From positions 1-39,878 of the forward strand of contig CAJYQC010000252.1 in NCBI GenBank assembly GCA_913776885.1: 39,878 nucleotides of DNA, in the 5' to 3' direction. The notes under the pieces are model-generated. The model ran no database searches, was not told the origin of the DNA, and saw nothing but the letters and a program-made list of their open reading frames with translations. This DNA is from an uncultured Variovorax sp. (GTDB lineage: Bacteria; Pseudomonadota; Gammaproteobacteria; Burkholderiales; Burkholderiaceae_C). The translations under genes were made by a program, and so were the position numbers. Shown in pieces: positions 24,121 through 31,582 of the stretch (position 1 is its first letter; the number at the start of each line of letters is the position of its first letter).

Positions 24121-25053
24121 ATGAAAAAAATTGTGTTGCCGGGAGGCGCTGGCCTTGTTGGTCAAAACCTTGTCGCCCGATTGCGCGCCGAAGGCTACTC
24201 CGACATCGTCGTGATCGACAAGCACAAAGAAAATCTGGCGACGCTCAAAAGCGTACAGCCTGATGTCGTCGTCGAACTCGCTGATCTGTCCAAACCCGGC
24301 GATTGGCAGCGCCACTTCGACGGTGCGGCGGTGGTAGTGATGCTGCAGGCCCAGATCGGCGGTATTCACTACCAAGAGTTCGTGGATAACAATGTTAATT
24401 CCACTCGTCTGATCCTGGATGAAATCCGCAAAAACAAGATTCCTCAACTGATCCACATCAGTTCCTCTGTCGTCGAGTCGGTAGCCGACGATTTCTACAC
24501 GAGGTCGAAAAAAGAGCAGGAAGAAATGGTCCTCGCGAGCGGTATCGAATGCCCCGTCCTTCGGCCTACGCTGATGTTCGGCTGGTTCGACCGCAAGCAT
24601 CTCGGCTGGCTGTCGCGCTTCATGGCCAAGCAGCCGGTGTTTCCCGTGCCGGGCGACGGGCGTTTCATGCGGCAACCGCTCTACGTGGGCGACTTCTGCA
24701 ACGTGATCATCAGTTGCATCGAGAACAATGTCAGGCAAGGCATCTTCAACATCTCGGGGCATGAAAAGGTCGACTACATCGACATCATTCGCGAGATCAA
24801 GCGAGCCACCAAGGCCAAGGCGAAGATCGTCAAGATTCCTTACGGGCTGTTCTACAGCTTGCTGTGGATCTGGGCGCTGTTCGACAGGAATCCTCCATTT
24901 ACGACACAGCAGCTGCAGGCATTGGTCGCCAAGGACGAATTCGAGGTCATCGACTGGCCCGGGATTTTTGGTGTGCGAAGCACGCCTTTCGCCGAAGCGA
25001 TCAATGAAACCTTCAACGATCCCGTCTACAGCAACGTCGTTCTGGACTTCTAG
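24121..25053 (+). CDS. NAD(P)-dependent epimerase/dehydratase (extended SDR)
   Basis: A 310-residue Rossmann protein with GGAGLVGQN at the N-terminus, HISSSVVES (active-site Ser) and FYTRSKKEQEE (Tyr-x3-Lys), so the catalytic set is complete. It resembles nucleotide-sugar epimerases and dehydratases, and a PVLRPTLMFGW segment binds substrate in that family. The exact reaction is unknown. Its stop is three bases before the flavoprotein start, implying coupled expression and perhaps consecutive reactions on the same sugar. Start: ATG 24112 and ATG 24121 are both in frame and neither has a good ribosome site. I prefer 24121 because it begins directly at the first strand. Confidence 0.8.
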   Translation: MKKIVLPGGAGLVGQNLVARLRAEGYSDIVVIDKHKENLATLKSVQPDVVVELADLSKPGDWQRHFDGAAVVVMLQAQIGGIHYQEFVDNNVNSTRLILDEIRKNKIPQLIHISSSVVESVADDFYTRSKKEQEEMVLASGIECPVLRPTLMFGWFDRKHLGWLSRFMAKQPVFPVPGDGRFMRQPLYVGDFCNVIISCIENNVRQGIFNISGHEKVDYIDIIREIKRATKAKAKIVKIPYGLFYSLLWIWALFDRNPPFTTQQLQALVAKDEFEVIDWPGIFGVRSTPFAEAINETFNDPVYSNVVLDF

Positions 25054-25056
25054 GCC

Positions 25057-26379
25057 ATGACAGAGCCACAAGAACCACAACGTATCGCCGTGCTCGGCGC
25101 CGGGCCCATGGGGCTGGCAGTCGCCTACCAACTCGTGCTCGACGGCCATCGCCCGGTGATATTCGAAGCCGATGATCGCGTCGGGGGAATGACTGCGGCA
25201 TTCGATTTCAGCGGGTTGCAGATCGAGCGCTACTACCACTTCCACTGCATCTCGGACAGTGCGTTCCTGCAGGTCCTCGACGAACTGGGGCTGTCCAAAA
25301 AAATGAACTGGGTAGCTACCAAGATGGGCTACTGGTATCAGAACCGGTTGCAGCCTTGGGGCAATCCGATGGCCTTGCTGACCTTCAAGGGGCTCGGTTG
25401 GATTGCGAAGTTTCGCTACGGATTGCATGCGTTTCTGTCGACAAAGCGGAATGACTGGAAGCCGCTGGATCATGTGGAGGCGACGGGTTGGATCAAGCGC
25501 TGGGTCGGCAATGAAGCGTACGAAGTGCTTTGGCGGCGGTTGTTCGACTACAAGTTCTACGACTACACCTCCAACCTGTCGGCGGCATGGATCTGGAGCC
25601 GCATCCGTCGCATCGGACGCTCGCGCTATAACTTGTTCGAGGAGAAGCTGGGCTATCTTGAGGGAGGGTCGCAAACTTTGCTCGATGCACTGAAGTCGGC
25701 GATCGTGACCCGTGGCGGGGAGCTTCGGCTGTCGACCCCGGCGTCCGAGGTGGTCGTCGAGCAGGGCGAGGTCAAAGGCGTCAGAACGGCAGCGGGCTTC
25801 GAAGCTTTCGACAAGGTCGTCAGCACGGTTCCCCTGCCTTATGTGCCACGGCTGATCCCCGGCCTGCCGGCATCGACCGCCGAGGCATTTGCCGCGCTCA
25901 AGAACATCGCGGTGGTTTGTGTGATCGCGAAGCTGAAAAAGCCGCTCACCGAAAACTTCTGGCTCAACATCAACGACCCGGATATGGACATCCCGGGTCT
26001 GGTGGAGTACAGCAACCTTCGGCCGCTCGATCCCCATGTGCTGTATGTGCCGTTCTACATGCCTGGAGAGCATCCGAAGTTCAAGGACGCCGATGAGGTC
26101 TTCCTCGACAAGGTCAGGAAATACTGCATGAAGATCAATCCGGACCTTGCGCCGGAGGATTTCGTCGACATGCGGGCCAGTCGCTATCGCTACGCGCAGC
26201 CGATTTGCGATCCTGGCTATCTTGATCGCCTGCCGCCTGCGAAGCTGCCGGTCAAAGGCCTATGGGTTGCGGATACGTCCTACTACTACCCCGAAGACCG
26301 CGGTATTTCCGAGAGCATTGGCTTCGGGCGGAAGCTTGCCAAGGCTGCCGTCGCCGGGACGGACATGCCGGCATGCTGA
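25057..26379 (+). CDS. NAD(P)/FAD-dependent oxidoreductase, UDP-galactopyranose-mutase/amine-oxidase-like
   Basis: A 440-residue flavoprotein with the dinucleotide fold GAGPMGLAVAYQL near residue 13, VIFEADDRVGGMTA (Glu plus the GG motif), a YLEGGSQTLLDAL substrate-loop start, STVPLPYVPRLIPGL, and the C-terminal FAD loop LWVADTSYYYPEDRGISES. This architecture is shared by protoporphyrinogen oxidase, amine oxidases and UDP-galactopyranose mutase. Given the location in a polysaccharide locus between a sugar SDR and a GtrA gene, a sugar-modifying flavoenzyme (mutase or oxidase) is more plausible than porphyrin metabolism. The substrate cannot be read from the sequence. It overlaps the GtrA gene by seven bases. 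Confidence 0.75.
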   Translation: MTEPQEPQRIAVLGAGPMGLAVAYQLVLDGHRPVIFEADDRVGGMTAAFDFSGLQIERYYHFHCISDSAFLQVLDELGLSKKMNWVATKMGYWYQNRLQPWGNPMALLTFKGLGWIAKFRYGLHAFLSTKRNDWKPLDHVEATGWIKRWVGNEAYEVLWRRLFDYKFYDYTSNLSAAWIWSRIRRIGRSRYNLFEEKLGYLEGGSQTLLDALKSAIVTRGGELRLSTPASEVVVEQGEVKGVRTAAGFEAFDKVVSTVPLPYVPRLIPGLPASTAEAFAALKNIAVVCVIAKLKKPLTENFWLNINDPDMDIPGLVEYSNLRPLDPHVLYVPFYMPGEHPKFKDADEVFLDKVRKYCMKINPDLAPEDFVDMRASRYRYAQPICDPGYLDRLPPAKLPVKGLWVADTSYYYPEDRGISESIGFGRKLAKAAVAGTDMPAC

Positions 26380-26768
26380 ATAAGCAATTCATCCGATTTC
26401 TGGTCGCGGGTGGGATTGCCGCCGCTGCGAACTATGGATCGCGCTTCCTGTTCAGCACATGGCTGAGCTATGGCCCGGCGATCGTGCTGGCGTACCTGGT
26501 CGGAATGGGAGTGGCGTTCGTCCTGATGCGCCAGCATGTGTTCTCCGCCACGGGTGCCGCTTTGGGGCCGCAGGTCGTCAAGTTTGTCGCAGTCAACCTT
26601 CTGGCGGTGGTGCAGACACTGGTCATCAGCCTCGTCCTGGCGCGCTGGGTGCTACCGGGCCTCGGCATCGTGACCCACGCCGAAGCCATCGCTCATCTGG
26701 CGGGAGTCCTCGTTCCTGTGGCGACCAGCTATTTCGGCCATCGGATGCTGACGTTCAGGAAAGCGTGA
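26373..26768 (+). CDS. GtrA-family membrane protein
   Basis: A 131-residue protein with four hydrophobic helices, the standard GtrA size and layout: FIRFLVAGGIAAAANYGSRF at the N-terminus, VAFVLMRQHVFS in the middle, and SYFGHRMLTFRKA at the end, all family-typical. GtrA proteins are linked to the flipping or presentation of polyprenyl-phosphate-linked sugars. In mycobacteria a GtrA protein (Rv3789) is encoded next to dprE1 and dprE2 and is connected with decaprenyl-phosphoryl-arabinose. The same partnership here supports a role in moving the lipid-linked pentose across the inner membrane. Overlaps the flavoprotein gene at its start and the next gene at its stop (GTGA). Confidence 0.88.
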   Translation: MLNKQFIRFLVAGGIAAAANYGSRFLFSTWLSYGPAIVLAYLVGMGVAFVLMRQHVFSATGAALGPQVVKFVAVNLLAVVQTLVISLVLARWVLPGLGIVTHAEAIAHLAGVLVPVATSYFGHRMLTFRKA

Positions 26769-27763
26769 GCACGCCGGGCGTCGAGTCGAAGGCGTTGCCG
26801 GGCAAGACGATGTCCCGGCTGCTGCGCTGGATGATCCTGTTTGTGCTCCTGGGCGCCACGCTGAGCCTGGGCGGCATGATCTGGAGCGGGTGGAATGAAG
26901 TCACCCGCGCGCTCGCGCGGCTGGGCATTCTCTTGCTGGTTGGCACGGCGGTCGTCGCCAGCCTTGCATATGTGATTCGATTCTTGCGATGGCACCTGGC
27001 CCTTCGGTGCTTGGGGCATCTTGTTCCCCAACGGATCAATCTCGCAATCTACCTCTCGGGTTTGGCTCTCACTACGTCCCCGGGCAAACTGGGGGAGACC
27101 ATCCGATCCTTGTTTCTGCGGCCGTTCGGTGTGCCGGTGGCCAAGAGCCTCGGGGCTTTCCTCGCAGATCGTTTGTCCGACGTTGTAGGCGTGTGCCTGC
27201 TTGGAGCCGTTGCGGGGTTGCTCGCACGAGGCACGTTGAATGTCGCTAGCCTCGTTCTGGGGGGCGTCTTGGCGGGGAGTTTTGTGTTCCGAGGCCTGGT
27301 TCGAACGCCGTGGATGTTCGACCGCGCGATGGCAATTGCCGGCAGATGGGGTCTTGCGCCAGGCCGTGTTGCCGTAGAGGCGCTCGCATACTGGGCACAG
27401 ATCTGGACATTACGCAAGGCAATATTGTTTGCGCTTATGGCGTCGTTGGCCTATGGGATCCAAGCGGCAGTGTTCTCGACCCTTTGTAATGCGTTGCAGT
27501 TGCCAATGCAGCCGCCGGTCGCTTTGGAGATTTTTGTGAATGCCACGCTGTTCGGTGCTGCAAGCATGGTTCCAGGAGGGCTTGGAACAATGGAGGCATC
27601 ACTTGTTCTTCAACTGATGGGGCATGGCATTCAAAAGGCTGATGCGGTTGCCATAGCCATAGCAACCCGATGCGTCACGCTTTGGTGCGGTGTTTTCATA
27701 GGCCTGATTGCCTTCGCACGCATTTGCCTGCGCGCCGAACCGAAGGCCCCTTCTTTGACCTGA
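26765..27763 (+). CDS. Lysylphosphatidylglycerol-synthase-TM/AglD-like flippase-domain membrane protein
   Basis: A 332-residue protein with about eight hydrophobic helices. It carries the UPF0104 (lysylphosphatidylglycerol synthase TM region) features: RFLRWHLALRCLG, then SGLALTTSPGKLGETIRSLFL with the conserved GKxGE core, LADRLSDVVGVCLLG, and near the end FGAASMVPGGLGTMEASLVL. Members are predicted lipid or glycolipid translocators, or accessory factors of glycan assembly. It is the last gene of the plus-strand run and begins at GTG 26765, coupled to gtrA by a GTGA overlap. ATG 26810 is a possible later start. It may assist transport of polyprenyl-linked sugar; which lipid it handles is unknown. 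Confidence 0.8.
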   Translation: MSTPGVESKALPGKTMSRLLRWMILFVLLGATLSLGGMIWSGWNEVTRALARLGILLLVGTAVVASLAYVIRFLRWHLALRCLGHLVPQRINLAIYLSGLALTTSPGKLGETIRSLFLRPFGVPVAKSLGAFLADRLSDVVGVCLLGAVAGLLARGTLNVASLVLGGVLAGSFVFRGLVRTPWMFDRAMAIAGRWGLAPGRVAVEALAYWAQIWTLRKAILFALMASLAYGIQAAVFSTLCNALQLPMQPPVALEIFVNATLFGAASMVPGGLGTMEASLVLQLMGHGIQKADAVAIAIATRCVTLWCGVFIGLIAFARICLRAEPKAPSLT

Positions 27764-27787
27764 GGGCTGGCAGTCGGCCGGCATCAC

Positions 27788-27820
27788 CAGACCAAAACCA
27801 TATGCCTCGAGCGAGGCCTT
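27788..27820 (-). terminator. Possible terminator after the Wzt-like gene
   Basis: On the minus strand the palindromic GCCTCG-CT-CGAGGC (27817-27804) is followed by ATATGGTTTTGG. The stem is short with a tight loop and the T run is interrupted, so this is a weak intrinsic terminator at best. It lies in the 85-bp gap between convergent genes. Confidence 0.3.
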
Positions 27821-27848
27821 GCGAGTCGCCAGACCAGGGGCCAGGCGC

Positions 27849-28550
27849 TCAGCGCTCCACGATCCGCCCGTGCTCCAGATGGATCACCCGGTTGCATTCC
27901 TTGGCGATCAGTTCGGGCGAATGAGATGCCAGCACCAGAATGCCGGACTTCGACACCACGTCCCTCATGCGCTGCTCGGCCTTTTCCGTGAAGGCCGCGT
28001 CGCCAACGGAAAGCCATTCGTCCATCAGCAGGATGTCGGCTTCGACGCTCGTCGAGATCGAGAAGGCCAAGCGCATCATCATGCCGGTCGAGTAGGTGCG
28101 AACAGGCATGTTGACGTATTCGCCCAGGCCGCTGAACTCGCAGATCTCCGGCGTGAGCCGGTCGACTTCTTTCTTGCTCATGCCCATCACGAGACCGCGA
28201 AGCATGATGTTCTCGACGCCGGTCGCGTCCATTTCGATACCTAGCGCAGGGTCGATCAGGCTGGCCACCGTTCCCTGGCGGGTCAACTCGCCCGACGACG
28301 GTACATAGACGCCTGCCAGCGTGCGCAGCAGTGTGGACTTGCCTGCTCCGTTGTGGCCGATCAGGCCGAGCCGGTCGCCGCTTCTCAGTTCGATGTTCAG
28401 GCCGCTGAGCGCCTGGACCACCGTGACCCCGGTTTCCTTGCCGAAGCGCCCGCCGGTGACCGAAGCCGCAATCGTCTTCTTCAGGGATGCCGAGCCTGCG
28501 CCGTAGATCGGAAAGCTGACCGAAACGTTCTTGAGTGAAATGAATGCCAT
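27849..28550 (-). CDS. wzt: Polysaccharide ABC exporter, ATP-binding subunit (Wzt/TagH type, short form)
   Basis: A 233-residue ATPase. Walker A GHNGAGKST (65-73), the signature RTYSTGMMMR (151-160, the tyrosine/serine variant typical of O-antigen and teichoic-acid exporters instead of LSGGQ), Walker B ADILLMDEW (171-179) with SVGD, and the switch His in LASHSPEL. The N-terminal FPIYGAGSASLKK segment is also typical of Wzt/TagH. The protein ends right after the nucleotide-binding domain, so the C-terminal carbohydrate-binding domain found in E. coli O8/O9a Wzt is absent. The permease gene lies three bases upstream on the same strand. Together they would export the finished lipid-linked polysaccharide to the periplasm. 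Confidence 0.92.
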   Translation of the reverse strand: MAFISLKNVSVSFPIYGAGSASLKKTIAASVTGGRFGKETGVTVVQALSGLNIELRSGDRLGLIGHNGAGKSTLLRTLAGVYVPSSGELTRQGTVASLIDPALGIEMDATGVENIMLRGLVMGMSKKEVDRLTPEICEFSGLGEYVNMPVRTYSTGMMMRLAFSISTSVEADILLMDEWLSVGDAAFTEKAEQRMRDVVSKSGILVLASHSPELIAKECNRVIHLEHGRIVER

Positions 28551-28553
28551 AGA

Positions 28554-29357
28554 TCAGAGCCAGTAGACGACGCGACGGCGGTATTTGACGAACAGCGCGC
28601 TCGCGACGGAGAGGCACAGCACAGTCCAGAAACCGATGCCGATCCAGCTGTGGAGATGGGCTTCTCCCCCCATGAGCGGAGTGCGCAACAGGTCGAGCAT
28701 CTGCGCGAAAGGATTCCAAAGCACGTACTTGGCACGACCAGGAAGGTTCTCGGGCAGCCAGAACACGGGGGTCAGGAACATCAGCATCTGCATGATGCTG
28801 GTGACGATCTGGGTCACGTCGCGGTAGCGGGTGCAGATGAGTCCGAGCAGCAGGCCGAGCGCATGCGCATTGATCACCAGGATGAGGAAGGCGGGAATGA
28901 CCAGAAGGACCGACCACGAAAGCGAGATGCCGGCCCAGAGCGCCACGGGGATGTAGAGCACGATCTGGTGGGCGAACTGGATCAGGTTGCGTGCCAGGGC
29001 GCGCCAAACGAAGAGGCTGATCGGAAAGTAGCCTTGCTTCAGGTAGTTGGACGACCCCACGAAGGCATTGCAGGCGTCAGTGACGATGGTGGAGAACAGG
29101 CCCCAGAAGATCACGCCGAGCGCGAGGTGGGGAAAGAATTTGTCCAGTTGGGTGCCGAAGAGCGATGCATACAGCGGGCCCATGCCGCCGATCATGATGC
29201 CCATGCTCAGCGTGAGCCAGATCGGGCCGAGCATGGAGCGCCTATAGCGCAAAACGATGTCGAACCAGGCGAGGGTCCACCAGATGTCCGTGCGGCGTGT
29301 GCCTTCCCACCAGTCGGCCCACGCGCTGCGGTGAAGGTTGGAGTGAACTTGGCTCAT
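28554..29357 (-). CDS. wzm: Polysaccharide ABC exporter, permease subunit (Wzm)
   Basis: A 267-residue integral membrane protein with six hydrophobic helices and the ABC-2 family layout. The N-terminal amphipathic region includes TLAWFDIVLRYRRSMLGPIW, a motif of polysaccharide exporters, and VFWLPENLPGRAKYVLWNPF near residue 200 is the typical Wzm/KpsM loop before the last helices. Start ATG 29357 (MSQVHSN); an open frame continues further upstream without family similarity. Transcribed toward its ATPase (3-bp gap), opposite to the rest of the locus. The presence of Wzm/Wzt and the absence of wzx or wzy in the window argue for ABC-transporter-dependent assembly. Confidence 0.92.
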   Translation of the reverse strand: MSQVHSNLHRSAWADWWEGTRRTDIWWTLAWFDIVLRYRRSMLGPIWLTLSMGIMIGGMGPLYASLFGTQLDKFFPHLALGVIFWGLFSTIVTDACNAFVGSSNYLKQGYFPISLFVWRALARNLIQFAHQIVLYIPVALWAGISLSWSVLLVIPAFLILVINAHALGLLLGLICTRYRDVTQIVTSIMQMLMFLTPVFWLPENLPGRAKYVLWNPFAQMLDLLRTPLMGGEAHLHSWIGIGFWTVLCLSVASALFVKYRRRVVYWL

Positions 29358-29700
29358 GTGAATCGATGCGAGGCGGCGGCGGCGGAGGAGGAGCGCCCAA
29401 TGGCGTCTTCGTCCGAACGGCTCCGGGATGCCACCGGCCAAGCACGAGTGTCTTGCAGGGGCGCCCGGTGCGGCCTCATTTCTTGTCCTTTGTGTGATCT
29501 GGGTGATTTTACCGGGCGAGGTGAACGGGCCATGTCTCCCACGACATGAGAGGCGAGAGGCGCCGCATCGAGAGGCAAAGGGGGATGCGAAGATAATCGC
29601 CCGCTGGCTGACTCCGGGCCTTGCTCCTCCTTCAGGCCGGCTGTACGGCTCCAATCCTGCAAAAAGGTTCCCTCCTTGCCGTCTTGCCGGCAAGTCGTCT
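29358..29700. other. Divergent intergenic region between wzm and a GT2 gene
   Basis: 343 bp that must carry start signals for both wzm (minus) and the glycosyltransferase (plus). It holds a GGC-triplet run (29372-29385), a TAAAAT word on the minus strand near 29508-29513 and a GATAAT word on the plus strand near 29592-29597, either of which could be a -10, but I find no well-spaced -35 for them. A frame open on the plus strand from 29428 is continuous with the glycosyltransferase, but that extension lacks family similarity and low-complexity residues dominate it. No small RNA or repeat recognised. Confidence 0.5.
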
Positions 29701-31572
29701 ATGAAATCTGTATCTCGGCTCTTCGACTTCTTCCTCACCGTGCTCTGGAGAACCCCCGGTGTCGGCGGGCGGCTCCAGCGCGCTTGGCGGATGTTCCTGA
29801 AGGCGGGCTGGCGGGGCATCAAGTGGGAGCTCGGGCGGCGAGTCACGGGCTTCAACGACTATCCGCGCTGGGTCCGGGAGCATGACACGCTGACGCCGGC
29901 CGAGAGCGCCCGGCTGGCCCAGCGTGCGGCCTCCATGGCCGACAAACCGCTGATTTCCGTGCTCATGCCCTCCTACAACCCCAATCCGGCGTGGCTGCGG
30001 GAGGCGATCGAGTCGGTGCGGGCGCAGATATATACGAACTGGGAGTTGTGCATCGCGGACGATGCATCCCCCTCGCAGGAGGTGCGGGCCATCCTGAAGT
30101 CCTATGCGGAGAGCGACCCCCGCATCAAGGTCGTCTTCCGACCCAAGAACGGGCATATCTCCGCCTCTTCGAACAGCGCGCTAGAACTGGTCTCGGGCAC
30201 ATGGATCGCGCTGATGGACCATGACGACCTGCTGCCGACGGATGCCCTGTTTTGGGTGGCCGACTGCATCGCCAACCACCCCGATGTGCAGTTGATCTAC
30301 TCCGACGAGGACAAGATCGACGAGTCGCTGACTCGCTCGGGTCCGTATTTCAAGTGCGACTGGAACGCCGATCTTTTCCGCTCGCAGAACATGTTCAGCC
30401 ACCTGGGCGTGCTTTCAACGGATCTCGTTCGCGCCGTGGGCGGGTTCCGCCTTGGGCTTGAAGGCTCGCAGGACTGGGACCTCGTCATTCGATGCATGGA
30501 GCGCATCGAGCCCCGGCAGGTGCGCCACATCCCGAGAGTGCTCTACCACTGGCGCGTACACGCCGAGAGCACCGCAAAGTCGATGGACGCCAAGCCCTAT
30601 GCCGTGGTGGCCGGCGAGCGCGCGCTCAACGAGCATTTCGAGCGTACGCAGACACGCGCGAGGGCGGAGCACATCGGTTTCGGATACCGTGTGCACTACG
30701 CGTTGCCCGACGCGCCGCCATTGGTGTCGCTGGTCATCCCCACGCGAAATGCCGCTGCCTCCTTGCGCAGATGTGTGGACTCGATCCTCGCGAAGACCGC
30801 CTACCCGCACTACGAGATCGTCGTGGCCGACAACGCCTCGGATGACAGCGCGGCCCAGACCTGCCTCGACGCGCTGGCCAAGATGAAGAACGTGCGCGTG
30901 CTCAGACATGCCAATAGGCAAGGTGCGGCCGCTTTGTGCAATGCAGCGGTCGAGGGTGCAACAGGGGAGGTCGTCGCGCTGATCGATGACAGCCTCGAAG
31001 TCATGTCGCCCGAGTGGCTGGCCGAAATGGTCAGCTTGGCGCTTCAGCCCGGCGTTGGTGCGGTCGGGGCGCGCCTCATGGACCGCCGCCGGATCCTGAC
31101 TCACGCCGGCATCATCCTGGGCCTGGGGGTGGATGGCGTGGCTGGGTGCTCGCATCGCGGAATGCCCGCGGGGCGTGAAGGCTATGGAGGTCGCGCCGCG
31201 CTGATCCAGTCGCTGTCTGCCGTCAGCTCGGCCTGCCTGGTCATCCGGAAGGATCGTTACCTTGCCGTCGGAGGCCTTGATGGAAACCATCTGAAAGAGG
31301 CGTTTGCCGATGTGGATTTCTGCCTGCGCCTGGGAGAAGCCGGCCTGCGTACACTCTGGACGCCTTATGCCGAAATGCTCGACCACAGGGGCGCAGCCGC
31401 CCGTGAAAGGAAGGCCGGCGAGCCAGCCAGTGCCTCCTATCTGGAAGATGTGGCCTACATGAAGCGCCGATGGAGCCCTGCCCTGGCGAACGACCCGGCG
31501 TACAGCCCCAATCTCATGCTCGAGCGCGAGGACTTCAGCTACGCCTGGCCCCCCCGCCTGGCGCCGGTCTGA
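29701..31572 (+). CDS. Two-domain family 2 glycosyltransferase
   Basis: A 623-residue protein with two GT-A domains. Domain 1 (about 83-330): ISVLMPSYNPNPAWLREAI, ELCIADDASPS, and the donor-binding DHDD at 173-176. Domain 2 (about 340-600): VSLVIPTRNAAASLRRCVDS, EIVVADNASDD, a less canonical ALIDDSLEV metal motif, and GGLDGNHLKEAFADVDFCLRLGE, of which EAFADVDFC is the acceptor-side acidic motif. Residues 1-60 form a basic amphipathic segment that could bind the membrane. Such tandem GT2 proteins usually polymerise or extend O-antigen and rhamnan chains. Donor sugar unknown, dTDP-L-rhamnose being likely from the locus. Start ATG 29701 lacks a strong ribosome site but gives the usual N-terminus. 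Confidence 0.87.
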   Translation: MKSVSRLFDFFLTVLWRTPGVGGRLQRAWRMFLKAGWRGIKWELGRRVTGFNDYPRWVREHDTLTPAESARLAQRAASMADKPLISVLMPSYNPNPAWLREAIESVRAQIYTNWELCIADDASPSQEVRAILKSYAESDPRIKVVFRPKNGHISASSNSALELVSGTWIALMDHDDLLPTDALFWVADCIANHPDVQLIYSDEDKIDESLTRSGPYFKCDWNADLFRSQNMFSHLGVLSTDLVRAVGGFRLGLEGSQDWDLVIRCMERIEPRQVRHIPRVLYHWRVHAESTAKSMDAKPYAVVAGERALNEHFERTQTRARAEHIGFGYRVHYALPDAPPLVSLVIPTRNAAASLRRCVDSILAKTAYPHYEIVVADNASDDSAAQTCLDALAKMKNVRVLRHANRQGAAALCNAAVEGATGEVVALIDDSLEVMSPEWLAEMVSLALQPGVGAVGARLMDRRRILTHAGIILGLGVDGVAGCSHRGMPAGREGYGGRAALIQSLSAVSSACLVIRKDRYLAVGGLDGNHLKEAFADVDFCLRLGEAGLRTLWTPYAEMLDHRGAAARERKAGEPASASYLEDVAYMKRRWSPALANDPAYSPNLMLEREDFSYAWPPRLAPV

Positions 31573-31582
31573 TCGAGGTCCG

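Noticed and set aside
29372-29396. GGC/GGA triplet run as a phase-variable repeat
   Set aside because: Short and imperfect, outside coding sequence, and without a clear promoter spacing that it would alter.
29428-29700. N-terminal extension of the two-domain glycosyltransferase
   Set aside because: The extension has no family similarity and covers the divergent promoter region; ATG 29701 gives the normal N-terminus.
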